Below, in pieces: positions 1-13,300 of a stretch of DNA of 64,000 nt (positions are counted from its first letter, which is position 1; every line of letters starts with the position of its first letter). The stretch spans positions 10,985,333 to 11,049,332 of the forward strand of contig NC_067299.1 in the NCBI RefSeq assembly GCF_020740795.1. The letters are read 5' to 3'. Source of the DNA: Apus apus. Taxonomy: Eukaryota; Chordata; Aves; Apodiformes; Apodidae. The translations under genes and the position numbers were made by a program. The notes under the pieces are model-generated. The model was given only the letters and a program-made list of their open reading frames with translations, made no database searches and was not told the origin of the DNA.

Positions 1-179
1 CATAATGTCTGAGCCGGCAGAGTGAAGATGTAACCTTGAAACCTCAGTAGTTAGAAAAACATTCCACTGTCTTATCAGCCTAGCAGAACACATAGTTGCT
101 AGTTACAAGAAAGCTTACTGAAGAAAAAAAAAATCAGTGAAAAGAAAAATTGGCTTAATCCTGGCTCAAACCAGGACAC

Positions 180-3095
180 CCGTCCCTATGGTTTTATGGG
201 GGCATGATGTGTTATCACAATGGGGGGTTTCCATTCAGACCCATTTTGAGAGGGGGTCATTGAAGTGCGCGACACCCTACAGTTAACTTGGAAAACAAAC
301 ACTCCTATTTGGGTGGATCAATGGCCCCTACCACTAGAAAAGCTTCGTGCCCTTCAAGAACTGGTCATGGAACAGTTAAAGAGGGGGCATATTGTACCTT
401 CCACTAGTCCATACAATTCACCAGTTTTTGTTATTAAAAAACAAACTGGCAGGTGGCGCTTGCTCCATGACTTAAGAAAAATTAATGACGCTATGGAAGA
501 TATGGGAGCCCTCCAACCAGCGCTCCCCTCTCCCACCATGATTCCCAGACATTGGCATCTAACTGTTATTGATCTTAAAGACTGCTTTTTCAATATCCCA
601 TTGCATCCAGACAATGCTCCTAAATTTGCCTTTTCAGTCCCAAGCGTCAAGATGCAAGCTCCATTACAGAGATATCCCTGGGTTGTTCTGCCACAGGGAA
701 TGAAGAACAGCCCTACAATCTGTCAGTGGTATGTGGCTAGGGTACTTAGTCCTATTCGGGCTGCAGTGCCTGATGCATTATTATATCCTTATATGGATGA
801 TATCCTCGTGGCTGCACAACACCAGAAAGTCATGGAGAAAGCTTTAGCCCTTGTCACGGCTGCTGTTCCTAAAGCAGGCCTTTGTATTGCACCAGAAAAG
901 GTTCAGAAAACAACACCATGGAAATCTTTAGGCTGGCGCATAAGAGCTCAGACCATAACCCCTCAGCCCTTACAGATAAAGGCAAACATTGAGAGCCTAC
1001 ATGATGCACAGGAATGACTGGGAACAATAAACTGGGTCCGACCACTGTTAGGAATCTCCAGTGCAGAACTAACCCTTTTTTTTGACCCATTAAAAGGGGA
1101 CACTGACTTATTCTTTTCAATCCTGCCCGGCAGCCTCATGCGCTAATATTTCAGTGGGATCTTCAAATGTCAGATCCCCTGCTCATTATCGAGTGGGTCT
1201 TTTTATCAAATCAGCCAACAAAAACTATCTGAACCCAGCACGAGATGTTTGTCTTTTTGATTGTTAAGGCTAGGCAACGTTTGTTGTTGCTGGCGGGCTT
1301 GGACTGTTGCTGTATCTGTTTGCATGTTACCAATATTTATCTACAGTGGCTAAACCAGCGGTCAGACACGTTTGCTATGGCATTGGCAGATGATACAGGC
1401 CAACTTACATCCCATCCACCTCAGCACAGGCTTTTTACCACTGGCTTTAACTTTTTACCTATGCCTAAAAGAAGTGACCAGCCATTACAGGCCCTTAAAG
1501 TTTTTACAGACGGGTCTGGGAGGTCACACAAATCAGTCATTTTATGGTGGGATTCTCAGTCTAATCCATGGGACTCAGACATAACTACTGTTCCCAGATC
1601 CCCTCAAATTGTGGAACTACCTGCAGTTGTTTGGGCTTTTCGAAGGTGGTCTACTCCACTTAATCTTGTCACTGATTCAGCTTATGTTGCAGGAGTTGTT
1701 GAGCGGGCCGAAGCAGCATTATCGCGTGATGTGTCACATCCTGATTTATTTCTTTTGTTACAGGAATTGATTTTTCTTTTAGATTTGTGACCTCACCCCT
1801 CTTTTATCATGCATGCAAGGTCACACACTTCTCTACCTGGCTTTATTGCAGAAGGAAATCGACAGGCCGACTAATGACCTTTACCAGTACAGGTATTGCC
1901 AGATCGCATTGCACAAGCTAAACTTAGTCATTCCTTTTTTCATCCAAATGCAGGAGGGTTAAAACGACAGTTTGGGCTCTCTTCACAGCAAGCATCTAAT
2001 CTTATTGCTGTTTGCCCTGACTGTCAAAGACATTCCTTTCCTCAGTAGCAGGGGGGGGTGAATCCCAGAGGTTTACAAAGTTACAATTGTGGCAAACGGA
2101 CGTTACACCATTGTCTGGAGTTTGGCAGGTTAAAATATGTGCACTCTTCTATTGATGCCTTCTCTGGTGCTTTGTTTGCTTCTTGTCATACAGGTGAAAA
2201 AGCACGTGATGTTCGAAAGCACCTGATGCGTGCCTGTGCCACCTTGGGCGTTTCTCTCTCAGATTAGAACAGATAATGGCCCAGCATATGTCTCAAAGAC
2301 AACAAATGACTTCTTTGCCTTATGGGGTATAACACATATCACTGGTATTCCTCATTCCCCTACAGGCCAGTCTTTGAGTGAGCGATCTCATCATCTTTAA
2401 AGCGCATTTTACAACAACAGAAAGGGGGAATGGGGACTGCCACCCCTGAGGAACGATTACAGAAAGCTTGGTATGTTTTTAATGTTTTAAATTGCTCTTT
2501 AATAGATGAAAATCCTCCAATAGTTCAGCACTGTCATGGAAATGCCTCCCTTGAGGGACGGACTAAAGCTCCTGTGTTGATTCGCGATCCTGAAACAGGT
2601 AAGGTTCTGGGACCTGATCCTCTTGTCATGTGGGGAAGAGGTTATGCTTGTGTTCCCACAGAGAAAGGCCCTAGATGGATCCCGGCAAAGAACGTGAGGC
2701 CCTTTCGTGAACCCTTACTGCAATCAACAAACAGCAGCCCCGGCCCTGCATCTGTTCATCAAACACCTGAAACCTCTGATGCTGTTGACAATTGAGAAAT
2801 CATCAGAACACTTGGGAAGGACTTTATTCTGACTCTTACAGCCATTGGGAACATGATTGGTTGTTTGGTTTTAATAATAATGGGAATAAAGCCCCAAATC
2901 CTTTGGGGCAACCGCCTTCCTGAGGAGAATGTATGGATTACATTGGCAAACCTGAGCGGACAAGATGCCTTGGTGTTTGGCTGCTTGCCTCTCCAAGAAA
3001 CCCCTTTTCCACGTGTCTCGTTGGGTTGCCGCTGGACAAATGGCCAGTGCCGATGGTGCAGCAGACCATGGTCCAGGGCAGTAACCCTGCTAAGG
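180..3095 (+). mobile_element. Endogenous retrovirus fossil, class II (alpha/beta-like), pol to start of env
   Basis: This is the remains of a provirus in plus orientation. The reverse transcriptase lies at about 265-1017 with the catalytic motif YMDD. RNase H-like sequence follows at about 1245-1790. The integrase spans about 1800-2790; its C-terminal part, with the words GPRWIPAKNVRPF, resembles alpha- and betaretroviral integrases. From about 2800 to 3090 the sequence resembles the start of an avian retroviral envelope. The element is broken in several places and no LTR pair was recognised. It ends where a second retroviral fossil begins. Age cannot be set without its LTRs; the decay suggests it is not recent. 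Confidence 0.75.
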
Positions 3096-4370
3096 TTTGG
3101 GATGGATGGCTGTGTGGAATGGATTCCTTTCTGGGAGAGTAATAACTGGGAAATTGACAGGCTGCCTGTCTGGCATAAAGAGAAATGGCAACACATTTGG
3201 AAAATTGCCAAAAAGAATCCTCATTTCCATGTAGGATGGATACCAAACCGCTCTAGAGGATGAAGCTACTAAGTGGAATAACTATGTTGATGAGCTACCT
3301 GGAATTGATGTGAAGGAAATCCAGTCAGCTGTCACAGAAGGAGAAAATCAGGAATTGAAACAAATTATTTATACAAAGAGGCACAAGCTGGTGGGTGGCC
3401 TGTCACCCGCGAGCAGTGCCAAACAGTCATTTCCTCATGTGATCTTTGCAAAATTAGACTGGGGGCACATCCCCTAGCAACTGACACTCTGCATATCAGG
3501 GAAGGAAAACCCTTGTGGTCCACATGGCAGGTCCCTTCCGAAGATCAGGAACCAAACAATACATCATTGTGATTGTGGAAGTGGTGTCAGGATTGACCTG
3601 TGCTGAAGCTGTTTCGAAGGCAAATGGTGAAAACACGGTTTGCTTCTTAGAAAAAGTGTTTGGGATTCTACCTAAACCCACAAATAGCCAATCTGACAAG
3701 GGAACTCACTTCACCTCACATCTTGTACGACAATGGGCTCAAAGGGAAGGTATCAAATTGACATTTCATGTCCCATGCTACCCACAAGCTAATGGGATAG
3801 TAGAACACACTAATGGGTTAATTAAAAGTCTCGTTTGCCCACAGGACTCGAAATGGGATGAAAGATTGAGGGATGCAGTCACTACTGTGAACAATAGGTG
3901 GGGGGGTGAACAGGTACCCCCGCCTGAACACTACTCAAGGTCATGGAGAAAATGTCTTTTAAACAATCTAAAACTCCCCTCCACCCTGGACAGACTGTTT
4001 TGGCAAACCTGCCAAATACTGGTGAGGTCAAGCTCACCTTACAAACACCAGTGAATTCAAATACATGGGTTGCATCCGATTTAAATGACAAAACAACATA
4101 AAATCAGTACAAAACGGATAATTCATGTTGTGTGTATGTTTACATTTCTGTGTACCTGTGTCTAGTGATGTTGGTTAATATATTGCAAATCATGACAGCT
4201 TAAACAGCCAGAGGCATCTCGGTGACAAGAGCAGGCCTGATCAACCTGCTACTGGACTCTGGAGGAGTTATTTTGTGACTGCTGTGGGACTGATCACCCC
4301 ATGGCCTAAACAAGGTGCTCTGTAACATTCTCTCCTCCTATACTTGCCTTTGAGTTGTTGTTTGCCAGAC
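3096..4370 (+). mobile_element. Second endogenous retrovirus fossil: RNase H and integrase remnant
   Basis: Retroviral pol sequence of a different family abuts the first fossil. RNase H-like sequence (words WIPFWES and NPHFHVGWI) lies at about 3100-3260. An integrase core lies at about 3515-4050. The class is uncertain; it does not look like the class II element upstream. About 270 bases of non-coding sequence follow, up to the direct repeat at 4371. The RNase H part is repeated at about 5849-5985, so this family is present at least twice here. The element is broken in several places. Confidence 0.6.
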
Positions 4371-4945
4371 AGGTGCTCTGACAAACAGGAAAGATGCTGG
4401 CGTCAGCTTATCCAAGGGTATAACTAGCTCGTTGTAAGAACAAGAAAGGTCTGGGATGCTGGGAAACTCCAAGGGCGTGCACTTCTTCGCCACAGGGCAG
4501 GGCCCACAGCCGTGGCTCCGTGAGGAGCTGTGACAATCTCCTCTGGCCCGAAGCCGCAGCCGCCCCCGAGCCCGTCAGCCCTGGTGATAACACTTCTGTG
4601 ATGCCTACAAATACACCATTTCCTCTGGACACTGCTGAAGTCCTGTGCCTTCTTCATGGTGTCCAGGGACCTCCCAGGGCCTTTCTGGGCCTGCCAGGGA
4701 GCTGCCAACAGCAGCGAATGGAACGGCGGCTGAACCGCCCAACGGCCACTGGCGTCTGGGCAAACACTGAGCTTAGTGCTGCCCTGCCTGGGAAAAGGGA
4801 ACAGCCCGCGGCGCTGCAGCCACAGCTGGGGAGCCTGGGCTGGGAGGAAAGGCTGGGAGAGCTGGCTCTGTTCAGCCTGGAGGAGAGAAGGCTCCGGGCA
4901 GAGCTCGTTGCCATGTGCCAGTCCTCACAGGGTGCCCCCCGAGAA
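4371..4945. repeat. Direct repeat copy 1 (about 575 bp, nearly identical to 15228-15803)
   Basis: From AGGTGCTCTGACAAAC to the C-run before GAGAA this segment matches 15228-15803 in the same orientation. By eye I count about six differences, or roughly 99% identity. The last 170 bases contain CR1-like words (GTTCAGCCTGGAGGAG). The segment lies between two retroviral fossil fragments. A third, diverged relative of its central part lies at about 16230-16380. It could be part of an LTR, a composite repeat, or a segmental duplication. Confidence 0.8.
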
Positions 4946-5062
4946 GATGGAGACTCCCTTTTTACAAGGAGCCTCATGGAAGAGATGAGGGGCAAGGGCT
5001 GCAAGTTCCTCCTGGGGACACCAGAAGAACAATGTTTCCCTCTGAGAAACACGGGCAATGAC
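4946..5062 (+). mobile_element. CR1-like continuation beyond direct repeat copy 1
   Basis: The sequence after the direct repeat continues with a CR1-like pattern (a count of base-paired block words such as ATGAGGGGCAAGGGCTGCAAG). The second copy of the direct repeat does not have it, so copy 1 retains more of the ancestral repeat or the two diverge at a breakpoint. Confidence 0.4.
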
Positions 5063-6300
5063 CCAGGGTGCCTGCTGGGAATGGATCAGTCCTCATGATG
5101 AGGCCCTCAAACATTATTATTGGAGGCACAGACATACCAAACTCTGGGCCCCCTTCACCCAGGGGATCCCGTAATCATAGAGTGGGGGTTTTCAGCCAGT
5201 GCCTTACCATATCATTTTTGGCAACAGGGACCTACTGGGAGTACTCGACCAATTGGCTTTTACTCTCAGGCATTGAAGGATTCAGAAAACCGATCTTCTA
5301 TTCTGGAAAAGGGATTGCTAACAGTGTGTACAGCACTAAAAGAAATCAGCAAGATCATTAAAAGACAAAACATAATTCTTTGAGGCCCTTTCAAGGTAGT
5401 TAGCCAAGTACTATCTGGAAAGGCCCCTCCAGAAGGAATATCCCAAAAGGCTACAATCAGAAAGTGCTATAGTCGTATTGAGTACTATTCTGGGCTGTCC
5501 CAACTTGGAGAAGGCCCAGATAAACCATTAAATATTCCACAACAAATTGAATCTACAAATGAAAAGGATTTGAAAAGGAAAGTTCCCAGTCCTATCAAAG
5601 AAGCCCCAGAATATAGAAGTGAAATGGTTAACGCTTCGTTTGCAGATGCTTCGTCGCGAAGAGAAGGGAAAACTTGGTTGTTCCAGTCTGCTGCAGTTAA
5701 ACCTTCCACAGGCAGACAAATCATAAACCAAGATAAGGGCAGCGCCCAGGTGGGAGAACTGAATGCTGTTCTTCATGTTTTTGTAAAAGAAAAAGCCTCC
5801 AAGGACACTGTGGACATTTACACAGATTCCTTGCGGTTTTTAAAGGCTGTGTGGAATGGATTCCTTTCTGGGAGAGTAATAACTGGGAAAGTGACAGGCT
5901 GCCTGTCGGGCATAAAGAGAAATGGCAACAAATTCGAAAATTGCCAAGAAGAATCCTCATTTCCATGTAGGATGGATACCTTCGCACCAAACCGCTCTTG
6001 CCTTTGAGTTGTTGTTTGCAAATATATTGTATGGATGGGCAGTAATTAAGAACATTATTGCAGAACTCACTGAAGTGACAGGAATTTGGTTCAAATTGGG
6101 AATTCCCTAAATGATCTATTTTTCTAAAGATTCCCACTAGAACAAACACCTCAGGATCCAAGGGTGAATGATAATATAAATGCTCTCATCCGGTTCAATA
6201 ATCACAATTGAGCAACCTAGTGACTGCCAGAAGTAATAGGAGTCTGACATGTTAGTAAGAGTTTGAGATGTTAGTAAGAGTTTGATTTAGACTAGGTGAT
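5063..6300 (+). mobile_element. Endogenous retrovirus fossil, pol (RT end and RNase H) remnant
   Basis: Retroviral pol-like sequence resumes after the direct repeat. About 5120-5380 reads as the end of reverse transcriptase and the start of RNase H (words such as PIGFYSQALKDSENR). About 5850-6010 repeats the RNase H stretch seen at 3107-3243. The segment therefore belongs to the same family as the 3.1-4.1 kb fossil, as a second partial copy or a rearranged part of it. It is broken in several places. Non-coding sequence follows to about 6300. Confidence 0.6.
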
Positions 6301-7300
6301 TGATCAATTTCAATGTTTACAATGTTTTATTTATACTGTGTCTAGTTATTTGTTAAAAATACATCGATGTGGTCTGGGGCAGAAAGGAGGAGCGACAAGC
6401 CCTCCTGTGCCCCTGGTAGTCGCCACCCTAACTTGGGGCTGGTGGACGCTCCTTGGCTCTGGACAGTGACACTGACTGGACGGGTGGGTCAGGGGGTATC
6501 AAAGGGGCGAGGGCAGCAGGTGGGCCCTTCCCTCCTCCCTGAGGCCCATTCGGACGCTTTCTGAGAGGGACACCCCCTGCTGCGGACACTGCTGCTGGGA
6601 CCCTGCCTGCCTGCCTGCCCCGGGTCCAGCCTGGGCCTCAGCGCCGAGCGTGCCGGGGTCCCGAGCCCTGGGGTCGGGGCCAGAGCCCCCTCCCCGTCTT
6701 CCTGCCGCTGGAGGGGAAACCAACGGCCGCTGCACCCGCTGCCGAGAGGCTGCCCCTCCGACACCACGGACCTGCCCTCCTGCCTGGCGAGAAGGGGCCA
6801 CCAACTGCCTCGGGGACAAGCCTCAGGGGAACAGCACCACACACACACACACACACTCCTCTCCTCATACTTGCACACACAGCGTGACCTCTTGAGGCCG
6901 AATGACTTCAGGTTTCCTTCCCTCCTTCCCTCCTCCCTTTGATCCTTAACCCTCTCCCTTAAAAGCACAGGACCTTTTGCATTACCTCCCTAAAGGACAC
7001 TTTCTGACTGTATAGATAGAGCCATTCACATTTGCATTTTCCCCAAACAGCATCCCTGCAAAAAGTTGCCGAGGCCTCTCCTGCCTGGATGGCGGCCCGC
7101 TCTGAGAGCTGCCGAGAGCACCTGACAGGAATGATGGCCACAAGGAAAAAGACTGGCCCAAGTCGGTCATCTTGCGACCCTCCTAGCCCTCCAGCCCTCT
7201 TGCCTGCAGCGGCCTTGCCCTGCCCCACCAAAGCTCACCCACTGTTGAGTGACAATGTCACAGCCACCAAGGAAAGAGCCACAGAGTCAGACACAGTGGT
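6300..7300. other. GC-rich non-coding stretch with a short (CA)n run
   Basis: No gene is supported. The open frames here are unspliced, GC-driven and lack family resemblance. A (CA)n microsatellite lies at 6838-6858, and pyrimidine-rich TTCCCTCC repeats occur near 6910-6950. The right edge coincides with the probable 3' end of the CCDC81-like gene. Confidence 0.5.
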
Positions 7301-7309
7301 TTGCAAGCG

Positions 7310-10300
7310 AGACTTTACTCAACAGGGGGGAGTGCTGCTGCCCACAGCCTGCCTGCCCGGCCCTGCTGGAGAAGGCTCCTGCTGGACATCTCTCTGGGCA
7401 GCCTCTGTGTCCCGGGGCTCTCCTGGCACTCACTGACGCGGGCGGGATCTGCGCCGCAGAGCTGAGGAGCTGAACACAAAACTCTGTGGTCTTGGATGCA
7501 CAGAGAGGTGCAGAGCAACACTGCGGGTCTCGTCCGACCCCACACGTGGTGGGATCTGCCCCTGGACAGAGCAGGCCCACGGTCCCTGTGCTGCAAGCCC
7601 GGCCTGCTGCTCTCCACACCACCAGGGCTGTCAGGAAAAGACCTCTTTGCCCAGGGGCTGTGGGGGGTCAAAGGAAGGAAGGGCGCTGCCAGGCAGGGCA
7701 AACACCTGCCATCTTCAGAGATCTTTACCTGAGGGAGTCCTCCTCAGCACCAGGGCAATGGGCTCTTCCCTCTGCCTTCCGGAGGAGACGGGTGGCTGCT
7801 CTGCCCACGGAGAAAGGCAAAAGGACAAAGTCTGACACCTCAGCTGAGACCCTCCCGCCTCTCCCCTCTCCCAAACACCCCCAGGCTGCCATCCAACCCC
7901 ACAGCTCCCTGAGAGCCAGCTCTGCTTGGGGCTGCAGAGGGGCACCTGGCACCGGGGGCTGAGCCTGCCTTCCCGCCTTGGCTCCCCGGCAGGAGACCAA
8001 AGCTCTTCTCCCAGCTCTTTTACCCTGCCTGCAGTACCTGGGCATGCCATGGCTCTCCCTGCTCTCTGCCAGCCTTCAGGGCTTCCATGGCTCTCTCTTC
8101 CTGTGCCTTGCCTTCTGCTGGTACTTCTTGCGCAAGGAGTCCCAGAGCTTCTGTCTCTCCTCCTCCGTGCAGGCGCGGGGCTTTGCCTGCAGGGCCACGG
8201 CAAAGCAGCAGCAGCAGCCTTAGTCTCCCCGCAGGAGGCTGCGGCCACTTGAGCTCTCCCCCTCCCTCCCTGCCTCCCTCTTGCCCCTGCTTTGCTCGCA
8301 GGCCCGACTGCAGAGCCTCTCTGCAACGGCCCCGCAGCCAAGTGCCCCGGGGCTGAGAGCAGCCCAGCTGCTGGCTGTGCCAGACACGCCTGGCAGGGCC
8401 GCTGCCGGGACAAACACCAGCAGGGCAACAAGTCCTGGGCGGCTTCTGGAGCTGACACAAGCAACGGCTGCCTTGGAAAGGGGCACAACCACCTGCTGCC
8501 TCTCCAGCAATGCCGGCGAGAAGGGCTGCAGCCCTCAGCTGAGCACAGGGGCAGGGCTCTCGGAAGACACCCGAGCCGTGCAGCCGTGCTTTTCCCCGGG
8601 CGGCTGCAGCCCCACCAGCCCACGCCACGTACCGCTCCTGCGCTCCTCTGCCCTGGCCCAGCCTGGGCTGCGGGTCGGGCTCCAGCTGCCTGCAGGTCTT
8701 GGCTGCTCTGCGGCTCGTCCCTCGCCCGGCTCCACTGCAGCACCGCCAGCTCGCTGCGACACAGAGCGGGAGAGAGTGGGCTGAGCGCAGGGAGGCAGAG
8801 CGCTGCCCAGCCGGGGCTGCCGGGCTGGGCGCCTGCCGAGAGCCCGGGGCCACCAACAGCCCCTCTGAGCCCCGCCGAGGAAGCTGCGCCAGAGGAAGCC
8901 CCGCCCGCCTCGGGAGGGATGATTTACCACTTGAGCTTCTCCTGCAGATCCCTCTGCTCGTCCCTCTGGCCCCTGCGCTTGCGGGCCACCTGCCCCAGGA
9001 TGCACGTCACCACCTGCAGCAGGACGCGCTGTGTCCGCGGGGAAAGGCTCCTGCAACAGCAAGGACCGAGGCTTGTGACCCTCCTGCCTCTCTCCTCCCG
9101 CACCCAGCCCCACGCACGCTTGGTGCCCCCTTTGGCCCCACAGCCCCTTCCAGGCAGCAGGAGTCGCCAGCATCCTGCCTTGGCCCCTGCCGTCCAGCTG
9201 TGCCCAGCTCATTCCCATGGCTGGAGAGCTGCCCAGCTGCTCTGTGCAGCCCCGTGGCTCAGGCCTTGGCTTCCTTGGCGCCCCGCCTGCAGCTCAGCAC
9301 CACCCCACTGCCCCAGGCCTTGGCGTGAGCTGACACACTCTTACCGCTTCGGGGGCACACGGTTGTCCTGCTGCACCCTGCCTGGATGTCCCTTGGCCCC
9401 TTGCCGCTGCCCCAACATCCTCTCCAGGAGGTCAGCTCCGCAATCCCTCTTCTGCCTGGGACAGGCAGGGCGGGCTGAGGGTTCCCTGGCAGAGGGTTCC
9501 CTGGCTGAGGGTTGCCTGGCTGAGGGCTGCCTGGCTGAGGGTTGCCTGGCTGAGGGCTGCCTGGCTGATGGAGGCCTGGCTGATTGTTGCCCAGCTGACG
9601 GTTGCCTGGCTGACGGCTGCCCGGCTGGTGCTGGCCTGCCTGGTGCTTTCCTGGCTGGTGACTGCCGGGCTGATGGCTGCCTTCTTGCTGGTCGCCCGGC
9701 TGGTGATTGCCGGGCTGATGGCTTCCTGGCTGATGATCGCCCGGCTGGCAACGGGGAACTGGATTGCTGCACAGGAGAGACTCTCAGACAACAGCCCCGC
9801 ACTCGCCAGGTGCTGCTTCCCAGCACGCCCACCCCCAGACCCTGCTGGCAGGGACCCTAGTGGGACGGGGAAATCCAGGAGGAGGACCTCAGCGTGTCCT
9901 TGGGGTGACGCCTGAGTGTCAGCGGGGGTTCACTACAGCCACCTGTCACCCCTCCTGCTCCTGAAAGGCAGCTGTCAGCCACCCGGCACTGCTGCAGCAA
10001 TGCTGCTACCAAGGCTTGGGTGCTACAGGCACCTTGCAAGGCCAGTCCCCCTGCAGCAGAAAGTGTTCTTTTCCTGCTGGAATTCCAAGTACCTGGCCCC
10101 TCTTGGTCTTCGGGTCTCCCTTCGCCTTCCCTCGGGTCGCTGACTGGCTTCTCTTTCTTCTCCTGCTCTCTGCCAGCTCTCTCTTCTTCTTTGCCTCCTC
10201 TGCCTTCAGGTATTTCAAGACGTGAGGTGGCAGCTGCTTCTTCTTCTTGGCCTGTTTATTCTGCAAGACCACCAAAACGTAACAGCAGGCAGCATTAGTC

Positions 10301-13300
10301 TGCCCTGCAGAGGGCTGAGTGCTTTTCATTCCCACTCTCCCTTCCACCCCTTCTGTCTGCCTTTCTGCCCCCGGGTTCCTGCAGGCTCCAGCAAAGAGCC
10401 TGTTGGGAATGAGCAGGGAGCGAAGCGACCAGCAGGCTAAAAGCCACCTGGCAGCTGGTCACCCCTGACAAGTCTTGCAGCCACCTTGCACACAGAAACA
10501 CCCCCAAGGGAGGCCTCTGGCTGTGGCCCATCAGGCCAGCGGAGTGAAAAGTGCGTTTGCCAAGGACAGAGTAGCCCACTTCTCTCCCAGGAAGCACCAA
10601 AGCAACTGGCCGCGGTGCCAAGAACACACAGGCAGAGCACAGTGAGAAGGGGCGGGTGTGGAGCGACGCTGCTCTGCAGGCCAGTGCAACAGGCCCCCTG
10701 CAGCAGCCCAGCCCACCTACCTTTTGTCTCTCCTCAATAGCTCTGGCAACAAAGTCCACCACTCTGTTGGTGAGCAAAGGAAGGACTTTCTCCTCTTTCT
10801 CCTTCTTCTCCTTCTCCTTCTCCTTCTTCTTCTCCTTCTCCTTCTGCTTCTCCTTCTCCTTCTCCTTCTCCTTCACCTTCTTCTCCTTCTCCTTCACCCT
10901 CTCCTTCTCCTTCATTTTCTCCTTGGCAGAGCTCTCCTGGATGGCCGGTAGCAGCCTGCAGAGACACCCCAGGGTGCGTTGGCAGGAGCGCAGCAGGAGC
11001 TGCTTCTGCAGCTGCATCTGACCCCGTGCTGTCAGGCTGGGCAGTGCCCAGCAGCCCCACTCCAATTCAGGATGCCCGAGGTCTAAGCCCTCTCTTCCCT
11101 CAGCAACGAGAGGAACGGGGGCCTATGGCCGCAGACACACGCGCAGTTCCTCTGGCCTCTGCATCCAGGAGAAACATCTCCCGCAGAGGAGAGACACGGG
11201 GTCACCCTCCTCCCCGGCCGCAAACATCTCACCTGGCACGAGGCTTCGTGCCCCCAGCTTTCTGTCCCTGCCCTGCCTTGACACGCCCTGAAGGAATCCG
11301 CTTTGGAGGAAGGCTTGCCCAGCGAAGGAGCTGCATCTGAGCAATCTCCTCTGGAAACAGGAGAGGAGACAGTGGGTCAGAACAGGATCTTGGGGGTGCT
11401 CTGGGTGCCTATCGTGTTCCCGATCCCACGAGAGTGCCCTGCAGGTCTGCTGGAGCCTGCTGTCACACTGACAAAGCTGGTCCTTCTCATCCCTTTGGCT
11501 GAACGCCCCCGGGAAGGTGTCCCAGTGGCCACTGGAGGTGCAGGGCTGTCCCCAGACCTTGTTCCACAAGGGCTCCCTGCAGGCTTCACCGCAACAGCTA
11601 CCCAGAGTCACAGGAGCTGCCTCTCCCTCTTCCAGGCATCCTGGCTTAGCCTCAGCTCTGATCCCCTCCAGACCTGGAGGAAGGAAACCTGCCAGCAACC
11701 CGCTGGGCCCTTACCTTTCTGCCCACTGGCACCAGGTTTTGGCCCTGGGGCAACCGTCACACGTCCTGCCGGGTCTATTCTCACCGTTGCCGTCCTAGGC
11801 ACGGTCTCGTGCTTGTACCTGGAAAGAGGAGGAAGGCAGCAGGCTGAAGAAAGGACACCCCAGGCAGCCCATGGCGGAGGACCAGGGCAGGAAGTCCAGG
11901 TCCTGGAGGGGCAGGCGAGGCCCCGTCAGCCTGTGCCGCTGTGTTTCCAGCCTTCCAGCAAACATACTCTGGCAGGACGAGAACATCTCCAGAAGAGGTC
12001 AGGGAAGCAGCAGTGGCTTGGCCTGAGATGACCGAGTCCCTCATCTCTGGCAGCTGCAAGGAGGATGGAGAGAGATGGCAGGAGATGGGGACACTGGCAA
12101 GGGCTGGCTGCTCAGTCCGCCTTGGAGCAACACAAGGCAAGAGCTGGAGCAGCCCAAGGGCTCTGGCCTCAGCAAGCCTTGCTCTGCCTGTGCCTCTGCA
12201 CCCAGCCCCCCAGGAGGGGGGCAAGCAGCACTGCCCATCATCAGCCTGGCCTTCTGTCCCCAGGTGAGGCCCCTCTGGGGTGTCTCTTGCACAGCCAGAC
12301 CATGGCACGCATCAAGTGCTCTACCCAGAGCCTGCTGAGCTGCAGACCAGCAGGAGCCCAAGCGGCTGAGTGAGGCACGGCAGGCCAGGAGAGAGCAGCC
12401 CCCTCAGCCCCCAGGAGCCATTTCAAGAGAGCCAAGAGTGGTGCTGGGAAGAGGAACATCCTACCCTGAGAAGAGCTTCCATGGCTTTGTCAGTCCCGTT
12501 GAGCCTTCGCAGAAAGTCCCTGTAAAAGCTCATTTTCAGGTCCTTGCCCTGGACAATCAGCATGCCCACGTCCCGCCAAACAATGGCAACGTTCTTCCCG
12601 GTCTGCAGGCAGATGTGGAAAAGACGCAGGGTCCTTTCCATGCAAAGCTGCACCGTGCTCTGCAAGACACCGTCGTCTGAGGCGATCCGAGCATAGGGCA
12701 GCTGCTTACGACGTCCAGGAACTGAAAGACAAGAGGAACGGGGGGCCTTGCAGAGCTGCCCAGCAGGCAGCGGTCCAAGGCAGCAGCTGCCAGGCCCTCA
12801 GGCAAGAGGTGGCTCCGGAGCTGCCCGGCTGCCACAGCCTCTGCCCAGAAGCTCGCCCTCTGCTCAGTCCCCTCTGGGCAGCAGAGCCCCCCTCCCCGCT
12901 CTGCTCAAGGGCAAGTGCTGCTCTCAGCCTGCCTGCTTACCAGGAGCGGCTGTGTCAGCGCATCGGAGGCCATAATTCGTTGCAACAGTCTGGCACAGGC
13001 GGAACACGGGTCTCACCACAACCACCAGATCCTTCCCCGTCCTGACTACTGCCTTCTTCACCACCGCAAATGTCCCCAGACCAGGAATGTGGACATCCTG
13101 AAACAGAGGAGATGGTGCGTCAGAAGAAGTCTTGGAGGGACAGCTGGACGGCTGGTCAGAGAGTGGGGACGGTGCGCAGTGCCCTGCCCCAGGCCTCAGC
13201 AACCCAAGAGCCAGGGGGGCTCTTTGGAAACCTTGGAGAGAGACAAACAGGGTCTGCGCTGGTCCCTCTCCCTCCCCTTTGCCCACGAGGAAGCCGAGAG

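Noticed and set aside
8292-9860. A 522-codon plus-strand open frame
   Set aside because: It is antisense to exons and repeats of the CCDC81-like gene, with repeat-driven composition.
10734-11060. A minus frame rich in Gly-Glu
   Set aside because: It is the alternative frame of the KEKE repeat; it does not continue into the VLPLLTNRVVDF segment or keep phase.
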